Shown here piece by piece: positions 1-9,471 of a DNA stretch of 32,849 nt. The stretch comes from Sphaerimonospora mesophila NBRC 14179 = JCM 3151. GTDB taxonomy: Bacteria > Actinomycetota > Actinomycetes > Streptosporangiales > Streptosporangiaceae. Position 1 is the stretch's first letter. The number at the start of each line of letters is the position of its first letter. The position numbers and the translations under genes are program-made. The stretch spans positions 1 to 32,849 of the forward strand of contig BCRI01000085.1 of assembly GCA_001552515.1 (NCBI GenBank). Direction: 5' to 3'. The notes beneath the pieces were generated by a model. The model was given only the letters and a program-made list of their open reading frames with translations. It had not been told where the DNA came from and did no database searches.

Positions 1-1
1 G

Positions 2-313
2 CGGACCCGGCTGTCGCTCAGCCAGATCGACGCCCGCATCCCGGAGGCCAGATTGCTCAAGCGTACGGTCCCCACGCCCTGGGCGCACAAGGGGACCGTG
101 ATGCGCTCGGTGGTCGAGGCCGCCGAGGACCGGAGCCTGGACACCACGGACGGCGTGCGGATCGTGGAGGACGACGGGAGCTGGACCCTCGTGCTGCCCG
201 ACCCGACGGAGGCCGTCACCCACCTGTGGGCCGAGGGGCACGACATGGACACCGCCCAGGCCCTGCTGGAGCGCTGGGCCGGTGTCGTGGAGCGGGCGGC
301 GGGAGCCCAATGA
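2..313 (+). CDS. Mannose-1-phosphate guanylyltransferase / phosphomannomutase-like protein, C-terminal end (partial)
   Basis: The frame is open from the first bases of the window, so the gene starts upstream; a TTG at 53 is internal. About 103 residues are visible and end in TGA at 311-313. The visible part resembles the C-terminal end of the large actinobacterial proteins that fuse a nucleotidyltransferase (mannose-1-phosphate guanylyltransferase) to a phosphomannomutase-like module. Recognisable stretches are AHKGTVMRSVVE, LDTTDGVRIVEDDG and LPDPTEAVTHLWAEG, typical of the last phosphohexomutase domain. The family makes GDP-mannose for mannosylated glycans and lipids. The catalytic nucleotidyltransferase part lies outside the window, so activity cannot be judged. 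It is followed by 165 bp holding a promoter for the FHA gene, so it is probably the last gene of its own unit. The family assignment comes from memory of the motif pattern. Confidence 0.7.
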   Translation, partial: RTRLSLSQIDARIPEARLLKRTVPTPWAHKGTVMRSVVEAAEDRSLDTTDGVRIVEDDGSWTLVLPDPTEAVTHLWAEGHDMDTAQALLERWAGVVERAAGAQ

Positions 314-402
314 GGGCGGGCGGGTACGGTCCATGTGTGGCGGGATGGACCTTGAACGTATGCTGGCTGTAGCGTTGGTCAGTCCACGCCCAGCCATGCT
401 TC

Positions 403-431
403 TTGACCTTGATCCTTGATCAGCGTAAGTT
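403..431 (+). promoter_or_regulatory. Sigma-70-type promoter for garA
   Basis: TTGACC at 403-408, a 17-nt spacer, and TAAGTT at 426-431 fit the principal-sigma consensus of actinomycetes (TTGACN - 17 - TANNNT). The transcription start would lie near 438, giving a leader of about 40 nt to the ATG at 479. The overlapping repeats of TTGATC in the spacer could be a regulator site, but that is speculative. Confidence 0.65.
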
Positions 432-478
432 GCGGCATTCGCAGTCCGAGCAAGTCGTGAGAGAGGCCGAGCCGATCG

Positions 479-982
479 ATGCCCAGCGTCTACTGCACGC
501 AGTGCGGTCATGCCAACCCCGAGGATGCCCGTTTCTGTTCACGATGCGGTTCGCCGCTGAGCGTACCGGTGCCCGCCGCGGCCGACACCACCTCGACGAT
601 CTCGCTTGAGGCGCTTGAGGCCGAGGCGGGGCAGACCCTGCTGCCGGACCGGTCGGCGGTGGAACGCCTGCCGCCGGGGACGGCGCTGCTGGTCGTCATG
701 CGTGGGCCCAACGCGGGGAGTCGTTTTCTGCTCGACAGCGACCTCACTACGGCGGGTCGCCACCCGGAAAGCGACATTTTCCTGGACGATGTAACTGTGT
801 CCAGGAGACACGTGGAGTTCTACCGGCGCGGCGGTCACTTCACCGTGCGTGATGTCGGCAGCCTCAACGGCACCTACGTCAACCGGGAGCGCATCGAGGA
901 GTCCCCGCTGACGGGTGGCGACGAGGTGCAGATCGGCAAGTTCCGGCTGGTGTTCCTCACGCGTGGCCCTGGAGGGTTGTGA
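479..982 (+). CDS. garA: FHA-domain phospho-switch protein with N-terminal zinc ribbon (GarA/OdhI type)
   Basis: 167 residues. The N-terminus has a zinc-ribbon pattern (C6xxC9 ... C20xxC23). A short acidic linker holds D36-T37-T38-S39, matching the position and form of the phospho-threonine motif of mycobacterial GarA and corynebacterial OdhI. A complete FHA domain follows (about residues 68-165) with the hallmark GRHPESD, SRRH and LNGTYVN motifs. In the characterised relatives, phosphorylation by a Ser/Thr kinase (PknG/PknB) makes the FHA domain bind its own N-terminus. This releases 2-oxoglutarate dehydrogenase and glutamate enzymes from inhibition. The start at 479 is chosen because GAGAGG at 461-466 precedes it and the zinc ribbon begins right after it. 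It is followed 19 nt later by ftsR, in the order seen around Rv1827. That this protein binds 2-oxoglutarate dehydrogenase here is inferred from orthology. Confidence 0.9.
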   Translation: MPSVYCTQCGHANPEDARFCSRCGSPLSVPVPAAADTTSTISLEALEAEAGQTLLPDRSAVERLPPGTALLVVMRGPNAGSRFLLDSDLTTAGRHPESDIFLDDVTVSRRHVEFYRRGGHFTVRDVGSLNGTYVNRERIEESPLTGGDEVQIGKFRLVFLTRGPGGL

Positions 983-1001
983 TCGTTGAGGAGGGGGGAT
1001 C

Positions 1002-1667
1002 ATGGGCGCGCAGGCCGTACGGGCGTTCATGAGCATCGGGGAGGTGCTCGCCCTGCTGCAGGGGGAGTTCCCCGACATCACCATCTCCAAGATCCGTTTC
1101 CTGGAGGGTGAGGGGCTCATCGAGCCGCAGCGGAGCCCCTCGGGCTACCGCAAGTTCACGCACCACGACGTCGAGCGCCTGCGCTACATCCTCACCGCGC
1201 AGCGCGACCACTACCTGCCGCTCCGCGTGATCAAGGATCATCTGGACGAGCAGGCCGCCCGTCCGCGCCCCGTGCCGGACGCGGCGGCCGGGGCGCCGCC
1301 CGTACGGCTGAGCCGGGAGGGGCTGATCGAGGCGGCGGGAATCGACGAGGAGACGCTCGCCGAGATGGAGAGCTTCGGCCTGGTCGCCCCCGTGGCCCGT
1401 CACTACGACGGGGAGGCGCTCGAGGTCGCCCGCAGCGTGGGCGCGCTGGCGAAGTTCGGCCTGCATCCCAGGCACCTGAGGGCCGTCAGGGCCGCCGTGG
1501 AGCGGGAGGCGGGCCTGATCGAGCAGGCGGTGGCCCCGCTGATGCGCCGCCGGGCGCCCGGCGCGATCGCGCAGGCGGACGAGACCGCCAGGGAGATCTC
1601 CGGACTTATTCAAGAATTGCACAACGCGTTACTTCGTGGCAGTGTTCGCGGCATTCAGGGGCGGTGA
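1002..1667 (+). CDS. ftsR: MerR-family transcriptional regulator FtsR
   Basis: 221 residues. A MerR-type winged helix occupies about residues 10-80 (MSIGEVLALL, KIRFLEGEGLI, SGYRKFTHHDVERLRYI). A variable linker and a C-terminal helical domain of about 110 residues follow. There is no cysteine pattern of a metal-sensing MerR. Position directly after garA and the HTH sequence match FtsR of Corynebacterium glutamicum and Rv1828, DNA-binding regulators; FtsR activates the cell-division gene ftsZ in Corynebacterium. The ATG at 1002 has a strong GAGGAGGGGG ribosome site just upstream. An internal ATG at 1029 is less well placed. No separate promoter was seen in the 19-nt gap, so it is probably co-transcribed with garA. 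The function in ftsZ control is known for the relative and inferred here. Confidence 0.85.
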   Translation: MGAQAVRAFMSIGEVLALLQGEFPDITISKIRFLEGEGLIEPQRSPSGYRKFTHHDVERLRYILTAQRDHYLPLRVIKDHLDEQAARPRPVPDAAAGAPPVRLSREGLIEAAGIDEETLAEMESFGLVAPVARHYDGEALEVARSVGALAKFGLHPRHLRAVRAAVEREAGLIEQAVAPLMRRRAPGAIAQADETAREISGLIQELHNALLRGSVRGIQGR

Positions 1668-1743
1668 CCGGCATACCCGGTCGGTCCCGGGTGTTACGTT
1701 GAATGCCTGGTGATATGCCGCGACGCTTGAGACGGAGCCGCCC

Positions 1744-2214
1744 GTGTTGCAGATGGAGGTCGTGGGGGTTCGCGTTGAGATGCCCACCAACCAGCCGATC
1801 GTCCTGTTGAAAGAGACGAGCGGTGATCGGTATCTACCGATTTGGATAGGCATGACTGAGGCGACCGCCATTGCGTTGGCCCAGGCGGAGGAGCCGCCGC
1901 CGAGGCCGCTGACCCACGACTTGTTCCGTGACGTGCTCGAGGCCCTGGGGGTGCGGTTGCGCACCGTCAACATCGTCGCGCTCCGTGACGGGATCTTCTT
2001 CGCCGATCTGGTGTTCTCGAACGGTGTGGAGGTGAGCGCCCGGCCGTCGGATTCGATCGCGCTGGCGCTGCGCACGGGGGCGACGATCTACGCGAGCGAG
2101 GACGTGGTCCAGGAGGCGGGTGTGAGCATGCCCGACGACCAGGAGGACGAGGTCGAGAAGTTCCGCCAGTTCCTGGACAAAATCACTCCCGAAGACTTCG
2201 GTCGGGCGGGCTGA
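1744..2214 (+). CDS. Bifunctional nuclease (BFN/DUF151) domain protein
   Basis: 156 residues, essentially one BFN/DUF151 domain. Conserved blocks are LPIWIGMTEATAIALA, RPLTHDLFRDVLEALG and the RPSDSIALALR segment. The acidic C-terminus (residues 130-156) is variable in the family. The domain was named after plant and bacterial proteins with reported DNase/RNase activity; the cellular role in actinobacteria is not settled. The GTG at 1744 is taken as the start because GGAG at 1734-1737 sits 6 nt upstream; an ATG at 1753 would remove three residues. It lies between the two MerR genes exactly as Rv1829 lies between Rv1828 and Rv1830, so a link to the GarA/FtsR module is likely. No transmembrane segment or signal peptide. 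Confidence 0.85.
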   Translation: MLQMEVVGVRVEMPTNQPIVLLKETSGDRYLPIWIGMTEATAIALAQAEEPPPRPLTHDLFRDVLEALGVRLRTVNIVALRDGIFFADLVFSNGVEVSARPSDSIALALRTGATIYASEDVVQEAGVSMPDDQEDEVEKFRQFLDKITPEDFGRAG

Positions 2215-2266
2215 CGTGCTGGTCGATATCGGGAGATTACGCTTCACGACGCGCCGGACAGGGTCG

Positions 2267-2295
2267 TTGACTGACGATGCGCCCAGTCCTACGGT
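2267..2295 (+). promoter_or_regulatory. Sigma-70-type promoter for the second MerR gene
   Basis: TTGACT at 2267-2272, 17 nt, then TACGGT at 2290-2295 is a near-consensus principal-sigma promoter. The start of transcription would be near 2302. An ATG at 2277 that could open the downstream frame lies inside this promoter and therefore cannot be the translation start, which supports the GTG at 2370. Confidence 0.65.
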
Positions 2296-2305
2296 GCAAG
2301 GGAAA

Positions 2306-2344
2306 CCACGGTTGTAATTCACGAACCCCCAGATCAGACCGTGG
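2306..2344 (+). promoter_or_regulatory. Inverted repeat in the leader of the ResR-like gene
   Basis: CCACGGT at 2306-2312 pairs perfectly with ACCGTGG at 2338-2344 around a 25-nt loop. It lies between the predicted transcription start (about 2302) and the ribosome site GGAGG at 2359-2363. It could stabilise the leader or be a regulator site. The long loop makes a simple terminator unlikely. Confidence 0.35.
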
Positions 2345-2369
2345 GATGAGAGAAAGCCGGAGGTCCGCA

Positions 2370-2987
2370 GTGGCGGTCAGCAGCGGCGAGGGTAAGTCGG
2401 CCGGCCAGCATGACCCGGTCCGGCAGTCGGCGCGGGAGCGCGCCGGCGAGCAGGGTCTGCTGTTCGACGAGCGGCCGACCGCGCTGCCCGAGGACATCGG
2501 ATACCGCGGCCCCACGGCATGCGCCGCGGCCGGGATCACCTACCGGCAGCTCGACTACTGGGCGCGCACCGAGCTCGTCCTCCCGACGATAAGGGCCGCC
2601 CAGGGATCGGGGTCGCAGCGACTTTACAGCTTCCGCGACATCCTCGTGTTGAAAGTCGTCAAACGCCTCCTGGACACCGGCGTCTCCCTCCAGCAGATCC
2701 GCACCGCCGTACGGCACCTGCGGGATCGCGGGGTCAACGACCTGGCCCAGATCACGTTGATGAGCGACGGGGTCAGCGTCTACGAGTGCACGTCGGCCGA
2801 CGAGGTCATAGACCTGCTGCAGGGCGGGCAGGGTGTGTTCGGCATCGCGCTCGGCCGGGTCTGGCGCGAGGTGGAGGGATCGCTCGCCGAGCTGCCGGGC
2901 GAACGGGCGGAAGCCGCCTCCGACGCGGAGGGAGACCATCCGGCCGACGAACTGGCCCGCCGCCGGAAGGCACGCAAGATCGGCTGA
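2370..2987 (+). CDS. MerR-family regulator, ResR (Rv1830)-like
   Basis: 205 residues from the GTG at 2370, which has GGAGG at 2359-2363 with a 6-nt gap. The frame is open further upstream, but that part overlaps the promoter. An N-terminal extension of about 45 residues (GLLFDERPTALPEDIGYRG) precedes the MerR helix-turn-helix (ACAAAGITYRQLDYWART ... RLYSFRDILVLKVVKRLLDTGVSLQQI). The C-terminal part is an actinobacterial module ending in a basic RRRKARKIG tail. The order garA - ftsR - BFN - this gene - gcvP matches Rv1827-Rv1832, in which Rv1830 is the regulator ResR reported to influence growth recovery after antibiotic exposure via whiB-type targets. Orthology is from synteny and sequence pattern; targets in this organism are unknown. 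It has its own promoter and a 60-70 nt leader with an inverted repeat. Confidence 0.85.
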   Translation: MAVSSGEGKSAGQHDPVRQSARERAGEQGLLFDERPTALPEDIGYRGPTACAAAGITYRQLDYWARTELVLPTIRAAQGSGSQRLYSFRDILVLKVVKRLLDTGVSLQQIRTAVRHLRDRGVNDLAQITLMSDGVSVYECTSADEVIDLLQGGQGVFGIALGRVWREVEGSLAELPGERAEAASDAEGDHPADELARRRKARKIG

Positions 2988-3049
2988 CGGGCCGGCGGAT
3001 GGGCCGGCCGGTTTCCGGGTACCGGTAGAGTGAACGCGGCCGACGACCA

Positions 3050-3268
3050 CGTGCGGGAGAGTCCCCTGACCGCAGGGGCGCCGAAGGAGCAACCTCCCCG
3101 GAATCTCTCAGGCATCCGTACCGCACGGACGAGGCGACTCTGAAAAGCGGGCGCACCAGCCAGGTGGCGCCTCACCGAAGGGGAAAACCGGGGCCCGGCG
3201 CGGCGATGAACACGCGCGCGAGGCGGCCCGGTGAAGCTCTCAGGTCCGATGACAGAGGGGGAGACCGC
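3050..3268 (+). promoter_or_regulatory. Tandem glycine riboswitch (two aptamers) upstream of gcvP
   Basis: Aptamer 1 spans about 3050-3142. The outer helix pairs AGAGT (3058-3062) with ACTCT (3137-3141), with the conserved internal stretches GCCGAAGGAGCAA (3080-3092) and TCTCTCAGG (3104-3112). The typical short linker TGAAAAGC follows. Aptamer 2 spans about 3149-3268 and has CACCGAAGGGG, GAAGCTCTCAGG and the closing GATGACAGAGGGGG. This two-aptamer layout with CTCTCAGG cores is the well-known glycine-sensing RNA. The expression platform probably includes the pairing GAGACC (3261-3266) with GGTCTC (3277-3282), just before the gcvP ribosome site GGGAGG (3291-3296). By family knowledge glycine turns the downstream gene on. 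Whether control is at transcription or translation is not clear, since no U-tract follows the hairpin. Confidence 0.93.
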
Positions 3269-3303
3269 AAACGCCTGGTCTCGACCCGCCGGGAGGCCCT
3301 GTC

Positions 3304-6147
<2,844 letters not shown>

Positions 6148-6247
6148 GTTCCGTACGGTTTTGCGCATGTCGGTCCCGCCCGGCGGCCGGGACGCTAGGA
6201 TCCTGGTGATCGTTTCCTGTCATCCAGATCCGATGCGAGGCCCCTCG

Positions 6248-6811
6248 ATGACGGCCATCGACCCCGGGCGGCTCGACGATGCCCACCGGCTCGCCCAGGC
6301 TCACCAGTTGGCACGGTCCGGCGACCTGGACGGCGCGGCGGCGATCTTCGCCGAGCTGGCCGAGGACCCGGTGTCGCCGGACCGGGCGGAGGCGGGCGCC
6401 GGCCTGTCGGCCGTCGCCGAGCGCATGGCGGAGCTGCTGCTGGAGGAGGGCGAGCCGGAGCAGGCGGCGGACGTGCTGGTCCGGGCGCTGTCGGTGGAGG
6501 CGGTGGCGGACGCCGCCCGCCTGCGGGTCCTGCTCGGCATCGCCCACCTGGAGCTGGCGTGCGCCGAGTTCGCCGACGCGGTCGAGGAGGGCCGCCGGGA
6601 GGGCGCCGACGCCGGCACCGGAGCCCTCGCCATCGAACTGCTGGCCCGGACCCTGCCGCTGCGCGGCCGTGACGGCGACGCCGCCACGGTCTGGCGCTAC
6701 GGGCTGGACCACCCGGACCCGGCGCTGGCCGAGCAGGTGCGGCTCCGCCTGGGCCGGGACGTCCGTCCGGCCATGTCATCGAGCCAGGAAACCGCGGAGA
6801 GCACCCGCTGA
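6248..6811 (+). CDS. Uncharacterised helical-repeat (TPR-like) protein
   Basis: 187 residues from the ATG at 6248, preceded 7 nt upstream by GCGAGG (6235-6240); an in-frame ATG at 6233 is possible. The product is rich in Ala, Leu and Glu with paired amphipathic helices resembling tetratricopeptide repeats: LAQAHQLARSGDLDGAAAIFAELAED, then helices around residues 65-85 and 95-110. No signal peptide, transmembrane segment or catalytic motif. It begins 100 nt after gcvP and may be transcribed from it or from a promoter in the gap. Likely a protein-protein interaction scaffold, but this is inference from the helix pattern. No named family was recognised. Confidence 0.6.
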   Translation: MTAIDPGRLDDAHRLAQAHQLARSGDLDGAAAIFAELAEDPVSPDRAEAGAGLSAVAERMAELLLEEGEPEQAADVLVRALSVEAVADAARLRVLLGIAHLELACAEFADAVEEGRREGADAGTGALAIELLARTLPLRGRDGDAATVWRYGLDHPDPALAEQVRLRLGRDVRPAMSSSQETAESTR

Positions 6812-6875
6812 GACCTCGCGCGCCCACCCGTGATTCGCGGCTCGTGCGCGTGCACCCGACCCGTCAGCCGATCGG

Positions 6876-7439
6876 TCAGCGCTGCCTGCGCCGGCCGAGC
6901 GCGTAGGCCACGTTCACGGCGATGATCCCGAACCAGACGAGCATCAGACCGGGGCCTCCGGCGGTGGCCCCGGCGGCCCCGGTCAACGGGATCCCCAGGG
7001 CGAGGGAGCCGAGGGCCACCCCGACTCCGCTGTCCTTCTTCTCCTGCTGCGGCACGCCCTGCCGCTGGTGCGCCAGCTGGGCCGCGACCTCGCCCCGCAC
7101 CCGCGCGGCGATCTCCACGTCGAGCTTGTCGAGGAACGAGTCGACCAGGGCGTCCTCGTACTCCGCCCCCAGATCCCGCCGGGCGGCCAGGACGGCGCGC
7201 AGGTCCTCACGGGTCGACGGCGCGACCGGCTGCGGTGGTGGCTGGCCCGGTGCGGGCGGGAAGTGCGTCGGCTGCATCTGTGCCGGTTGTACCTGTGTCT
7301 GTTGTACCTGGGGCGGGTAGGGCGGCGGCGGGGGATAGGGCTGCTGAGGCTGCGGCCAGGCGGGCGGGGGCTGGGCCACGGCGGGGTGGCCAGCGGTCGG
7401 GTGGCCCGGCGCGGGCGGCTGCGATGCTGATTCCGGCAC
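6876..7439 (-). CDS. Proline/glutamine-rich protein with C-terminal membrane hairpin, function unknown
   Basis: 187 residues from the GTG at 7439, the best-placed start; the frame is open upstream but that part overlaps the hydrolase gene on the other strand. Residues 1-75 are low-complexity Pro/Gln/Tyr/Val (QQPYPPPPPYPP, QVQQTQVQPAQMQPTHF), coded by short tandem DNA repeats. Residues 80-130 are a charged helical segment (REDLRAVLAARRDLGAEYEDALVDSFLDKLDVEIAARV). The end has two hydrophobic stretches (GVALGSLALGIPLTG and GLMLVWFGIIAVNVAYAL) and a basic RRRQR tail, consistent with a membrane-anchored protein facing the cytoplasm. Similar proline-rich, helical, two-helix-membrane proteins are common in actinomycetes and lack an assigned role. 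An AGAGG about 11 nt upstream is a weak ribosome site. Confidence 0.6.
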   Translation of the reverse strand: MPESASQPPAPGHPTAGHPAVAQPPPAWPQPQQPYPPPPPYPPQVQQTQVQPAQMQPTHFPPAPGQPPPQPVAPSTREDLRAVLAARRDLGAEYEDALVDSFLDKLDVEIAARVRGEVAAQLAHQRQGVPQQEKKDSGVGVALGSLALGIPLTGAAGATAGGPGLMLVWFGIIAVNVAYALGRRRQR

Positions 7440-7519
7440 GCTGCCATTCTGCCTCTTCCGTGGCTCGGGTGGTCTCCTCCAAGGGGAGGGGCGGCCGCTC
7501 CTGCTGAAGGCGGAGGCGA

Positions 7520-7525
7520 TACCGT
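7520..7525 (+). promoter_or_regulatory. -10 box of a probable leaderless promoter for the alpha/beta hydrolase
   Basis: TACCGT lies 6 nt before the ATG at 7532, so transcription would start at or next to the start codon. No ribosome site can fit between a +1 in this position and the ATG. No clear -35 hexamer. Confidence 0.45.
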
Positions 7526-7531
7526 CGTCCC

Positions 7532-8203
7532 ATGGAGATCGCGACCCCGTACGGCCCGGCGCTGGCCGAGGTGGACGAGGCGCCCGATCCCAGGCTGCTG
7601 CTGGTGCTGACCCACGGGTCCTCGGGCGGGATCGACGCCCCCGACCTGCTGGCCGTACGGGACGCCGCACTGAAGATCGGCGGCACCGTGGCCCGGGTCG
7701 TCCAGCCGTTCCGGCTGCGCGGCGCGCGGGCCCCCGGCTCGGCGGCGAAACAGGACGAGGCGTGGCTGGCCATCGTGGCCGAGCTGCGCGAGCGCCACCC
7801 CGGCCTGCCCCTCGTCCAGGGCGGCCGGAGCAACGGGGCCAGGGTGGCCTGCCGTACGGCACGGGCCGCCGGCGCGACAGGAGTGATCGCGCTGGCGTTC
7901 CCGCTGCACCCCCCGGGCAAGCCGGACCGCTCACGCGCGGGGGAGCTCAGGCAGGCGGCGACCCCCGTACTGGTGATCAACGGAGATCGCGACCCGTTCG
8001 GCGTCCCGGACGAGGCCGACGCGGCGCGCCTCGTGGTCCTCCCGGGCGAGGGGCACGAGTTGAAGAAAGACCCCGCCCTGGTGGGCGAGGAGGTCGCGCG
8101 CTGGCTGCCGGAACTGCTGGAAACGGCCGCGAGGGGCTCAGGCGGCGTTGACGGTCATGTCGGTGGGGCGGTGCGGGGCGATGACGCCGCCGTCGGGAAG
8201 TAG
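7532..8203 (+). CDS. Alpha/beta hydrolase (dienelactone-hydrolase/KANL3-Tex30-like)
   Basis: 223 residues. The fold's catalytic triad can be read directly: nucleophile elbow G-R-S-N-G (about residue 94, in VQGGRSNGARVAC), acid in VINGDRDPFG (about residue 152), and histidine in LPGEGHELKK (about residue 174). An oxyanion-type LTHGSSGG motif is near the N-terminus. This is the small cytosolic alpha/beta hydrolase type annotated as KANL3/Tex30 or dienelactone-hydrolase-like; the substrate is unknown. The gene appears leaderless (TACCGT 6 nt before the ATG). Its last 66 nt overlap, antisense, the 3' end of the DUF5999 gene, and the residues after about 205 (GSGGVDGHVGGAVRGDD) look like non-conserved read-out of that overlap. 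Confidence 0.8.
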   Translation: MEIATPYGPALAEVDEAPDPRLLLVLTHGSSGGIDAPDLLAVRDAALKIGGTVARVVQPFRLRGARAPGSAAKQDEAWLAIVAELRERHPGLPLVQGGRSNGARVACRTARAAGATGVIALAFPLHPPGKPDRSRAGELRQAATPVLVINGDRDPFGVPDEADAARLVVLPGEGHELKKDPALVGEEVARWLPELLETAARGSGGVDGHVGGAVRGDDAAVGK

Positions 8204-8338
8204 TTCGCCGGTGTCCTCGAACAGCACGACGCCGTTGCAGAGCAGGCTCCAGCCCTGCTCCGGGTGCGACGCCACCGTACGCGCGGCTTCGCGGTCCTTC
8301 GCTTCGGCACTGGGACAGGCCGGTTCATGAGGGCACAT
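8138..8338 (-). CDS. DUF5999 family small protein
   Basis: 66 residues: a short Cys-containing start (MCPHEPACPSAEAKDREAAR), then HPEQGWSLLCNGVVLFEDTGELLPDG and a final IAPHRP. This is the pattern of the small DUF5999 proteins common in Streptomyces and relatives, whose function is unknown. The three cysteines (C2, C8, C34) and conserved His residues could bind a metal or be redox-active, but this is only inference. The ATG at 8338 fits the family start. It converges on the alpha/beta hydrolase gene and overlaps its last 66 nt. About 420 nt without a gene lie upstream. Confidence 0.85.
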   Translation of the reverse strand: MCPHEPACPSAEAKDREAARTVASHPEQGWSLLCNGVVLFEDTGELLPDGGVIAPHRPTDMTVNAA

Positions 8339-8760
8339 CGCCGGGGCTCCGTGTCTTTCTCGTTCGCTCGCGGGTCGTCATCGGACGGCCGGGTCAGTGA
8401 TGACCCCAGTGGGCGTTGCCACCGATGTCTTCCTTCCCTACTTCGGGAGATTGAGCGTATGGGGTTGACGTTGTGACACACCGCACACTGGACGACACCA
8501 GTCTGCGGGGCGGCCGCATCAGAGCGACATAGTCCGTTCGGGCGGTTTCCGCCGCTCGGAGGGGGGCTCGCACCGCCACCCGATCAGGTCGTGAACCGGC
8601 CGGACGTCGACGAACCCCGTCTGGTCGGATCGCCCCCGAACAGGCTGTGGCACACCTGACGTGACCCAGTACACAAGAGTGCCTCACGGACGATAACGGT
8701 CCAACCTCGACACGCCGACCGTCTGGTAACTGATTCGTTATCCGATTCTTAACCGCTTCG
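8339..8760. other. Gene-free stretch between the DUF5999 and TetR genes
   Basis: No convincing gene was found; a 97-codon frame on the minus strand (8394-8687) has no family signature or ribosome site. Visible elements are: a CRP-like half-matching site TGTGA-N6-GCACA at 8472-8487; an inverted repeat ACGGTC/GACCGT at 8696-8701 and 8717-8722 that could form a weak hairpin downstream of the TetR gene; and an AT-richer patch at about 8725-8755 with GATTCGTTATCC partly repeated as GATTCTTAACC. This stretch should hold the DUF5999 promoter and the TetR terminator, but neither could be placed with confidence. Confidence 0.4.
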
Positions 8761-9339
8761 TCATCCGCCGAGACCGGCGATGAGGGCGTCGAGCCCCTGC
8801 TCGAACTCCCGCTCGCCCTCGGCCGTACGCGCGTTCACGACGTCGGCGTCGGGGTCGGCCCAGCCTGACTGCTGGACCTCGACGGCGACGCTGCCGAGGA
8901 CGTAGGCGCGCAGGGCCCGCACAGCGGCCGGGGCCGCGTCGCCCAGCCCGGCCTCCCGCAACTGCTCGGTCTGCTCCCCGATGGAGATCAGCGCCGCGCC
9001 CTTGGGCGGCTTGACCAGGGCCAGCGACAGCACCCCGGGATGTTCCAGCAGCGCCGTACGGCTCGCGCGGGCCCAGGCCCGGGCCAGATCCTGCCAGGAG
9101 GGCGCGGCGCCCGATCCACCGGGGTCGACCCGTACGGCGGTGACGTGCTCGGCGAGCGCGTCCATCAGCGCCTCCTTGCCGCGGGGGAGGTGATGGTAGA
9201 CGGCCATCGCCTCCACCTGGAGGGCGTCGCCGAGCCGGCGCATGGTCAGCCGGCGCAGGCCCTGCCCGTCGGCGATGTGCAGGGCGGCGTCGATGATGCG
9301 TTCCCGGGACAGCGGGACGGGTGGGCGTTTGGCCGGCAT
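8761..9339 (-). CDS. TetR-family transcriptional regulator
   Basis: 192 residues from the ATG at 9339. The N-terminal DNA-binding domain is clear: RERIIDAALHIADGQGLRRLTMRRLGDALQVEAMAVYHHLPRGKEALMDALAEHV (residues 12-66, quoted only for its HTH core LTMRRLGDALQVEAMAVYHH). The C-terminal half is helical and of the TetR_C type, probably the ligand pocket and dimer interface. The gene is divergent from the unknown gene at 9472, and an inverted repeat TTAC-TTT-GTAA at 9365-9375 overlaps its predicted -10 box, which suggests autorepression. Ligand and targets are unknown. Confidence 0.85.
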   Translation of the reverse strand: MPAKRPPVPLSRERIIDAALHIADGQGLRRLTMRRLGDALQVEAMAVYHHLPRGKEALMDALAEHVTAVRVDPGGSGAAPSWQDLARAWARASRTALLEHPGVLSLALVKPPKGAALISIGEQTEQLREAGLGDAAPAAVRALRAYVLGSVAVEVQQSGWADPDADVVNARTAEGEREFEQGLDALIAGLGG

Positions 9340-9361
9340 GGGGACCACCCTGCCACACGTC

Positions 9362-9375
9362 ACCTTACTTTGTAA
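9362..9375 (-). promoter_or_regulatory. Promoter -10 box and candidate TetR operator
   Basis: On the minus strand TAAGGT (9367-9362) is a plausible -10 box, with transcription starting near 9355. The inverted repeat TTAC-TTT-GTAA (9365-9375 on the plus strand) overlaps it. Overlap of a small palindrome with the -10 of a TetR gene is the usual geometry of an autoregulatory operator. Confidence 0.45.
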
Positions 9376-9471
9376 ACGAGGGTGGGCAGGCGGACGCGAT
9401 GTGCGGGGCTCGCCGGGCAGCGCGTACGCTACCCGGAGGCGATGCGTTCGCCGGATCTGGAGGAGCTGACG

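Noticed and set aside
2277-2369. Longer N-terminus for the ResR-like protein starting at ATG 2277
   Set aside because: The ATG lies inside the predicted promoter (TTGACT-N17-TACGGT), and a good ribosome site precedes the GTG at 2370.
8394-8687. 97-residue minus-strand reading frame in the gene-free stretch
   Set aside because: No ribosome site, no family signature and Cys/Arg-rich composition typical of a random high-GC frame.
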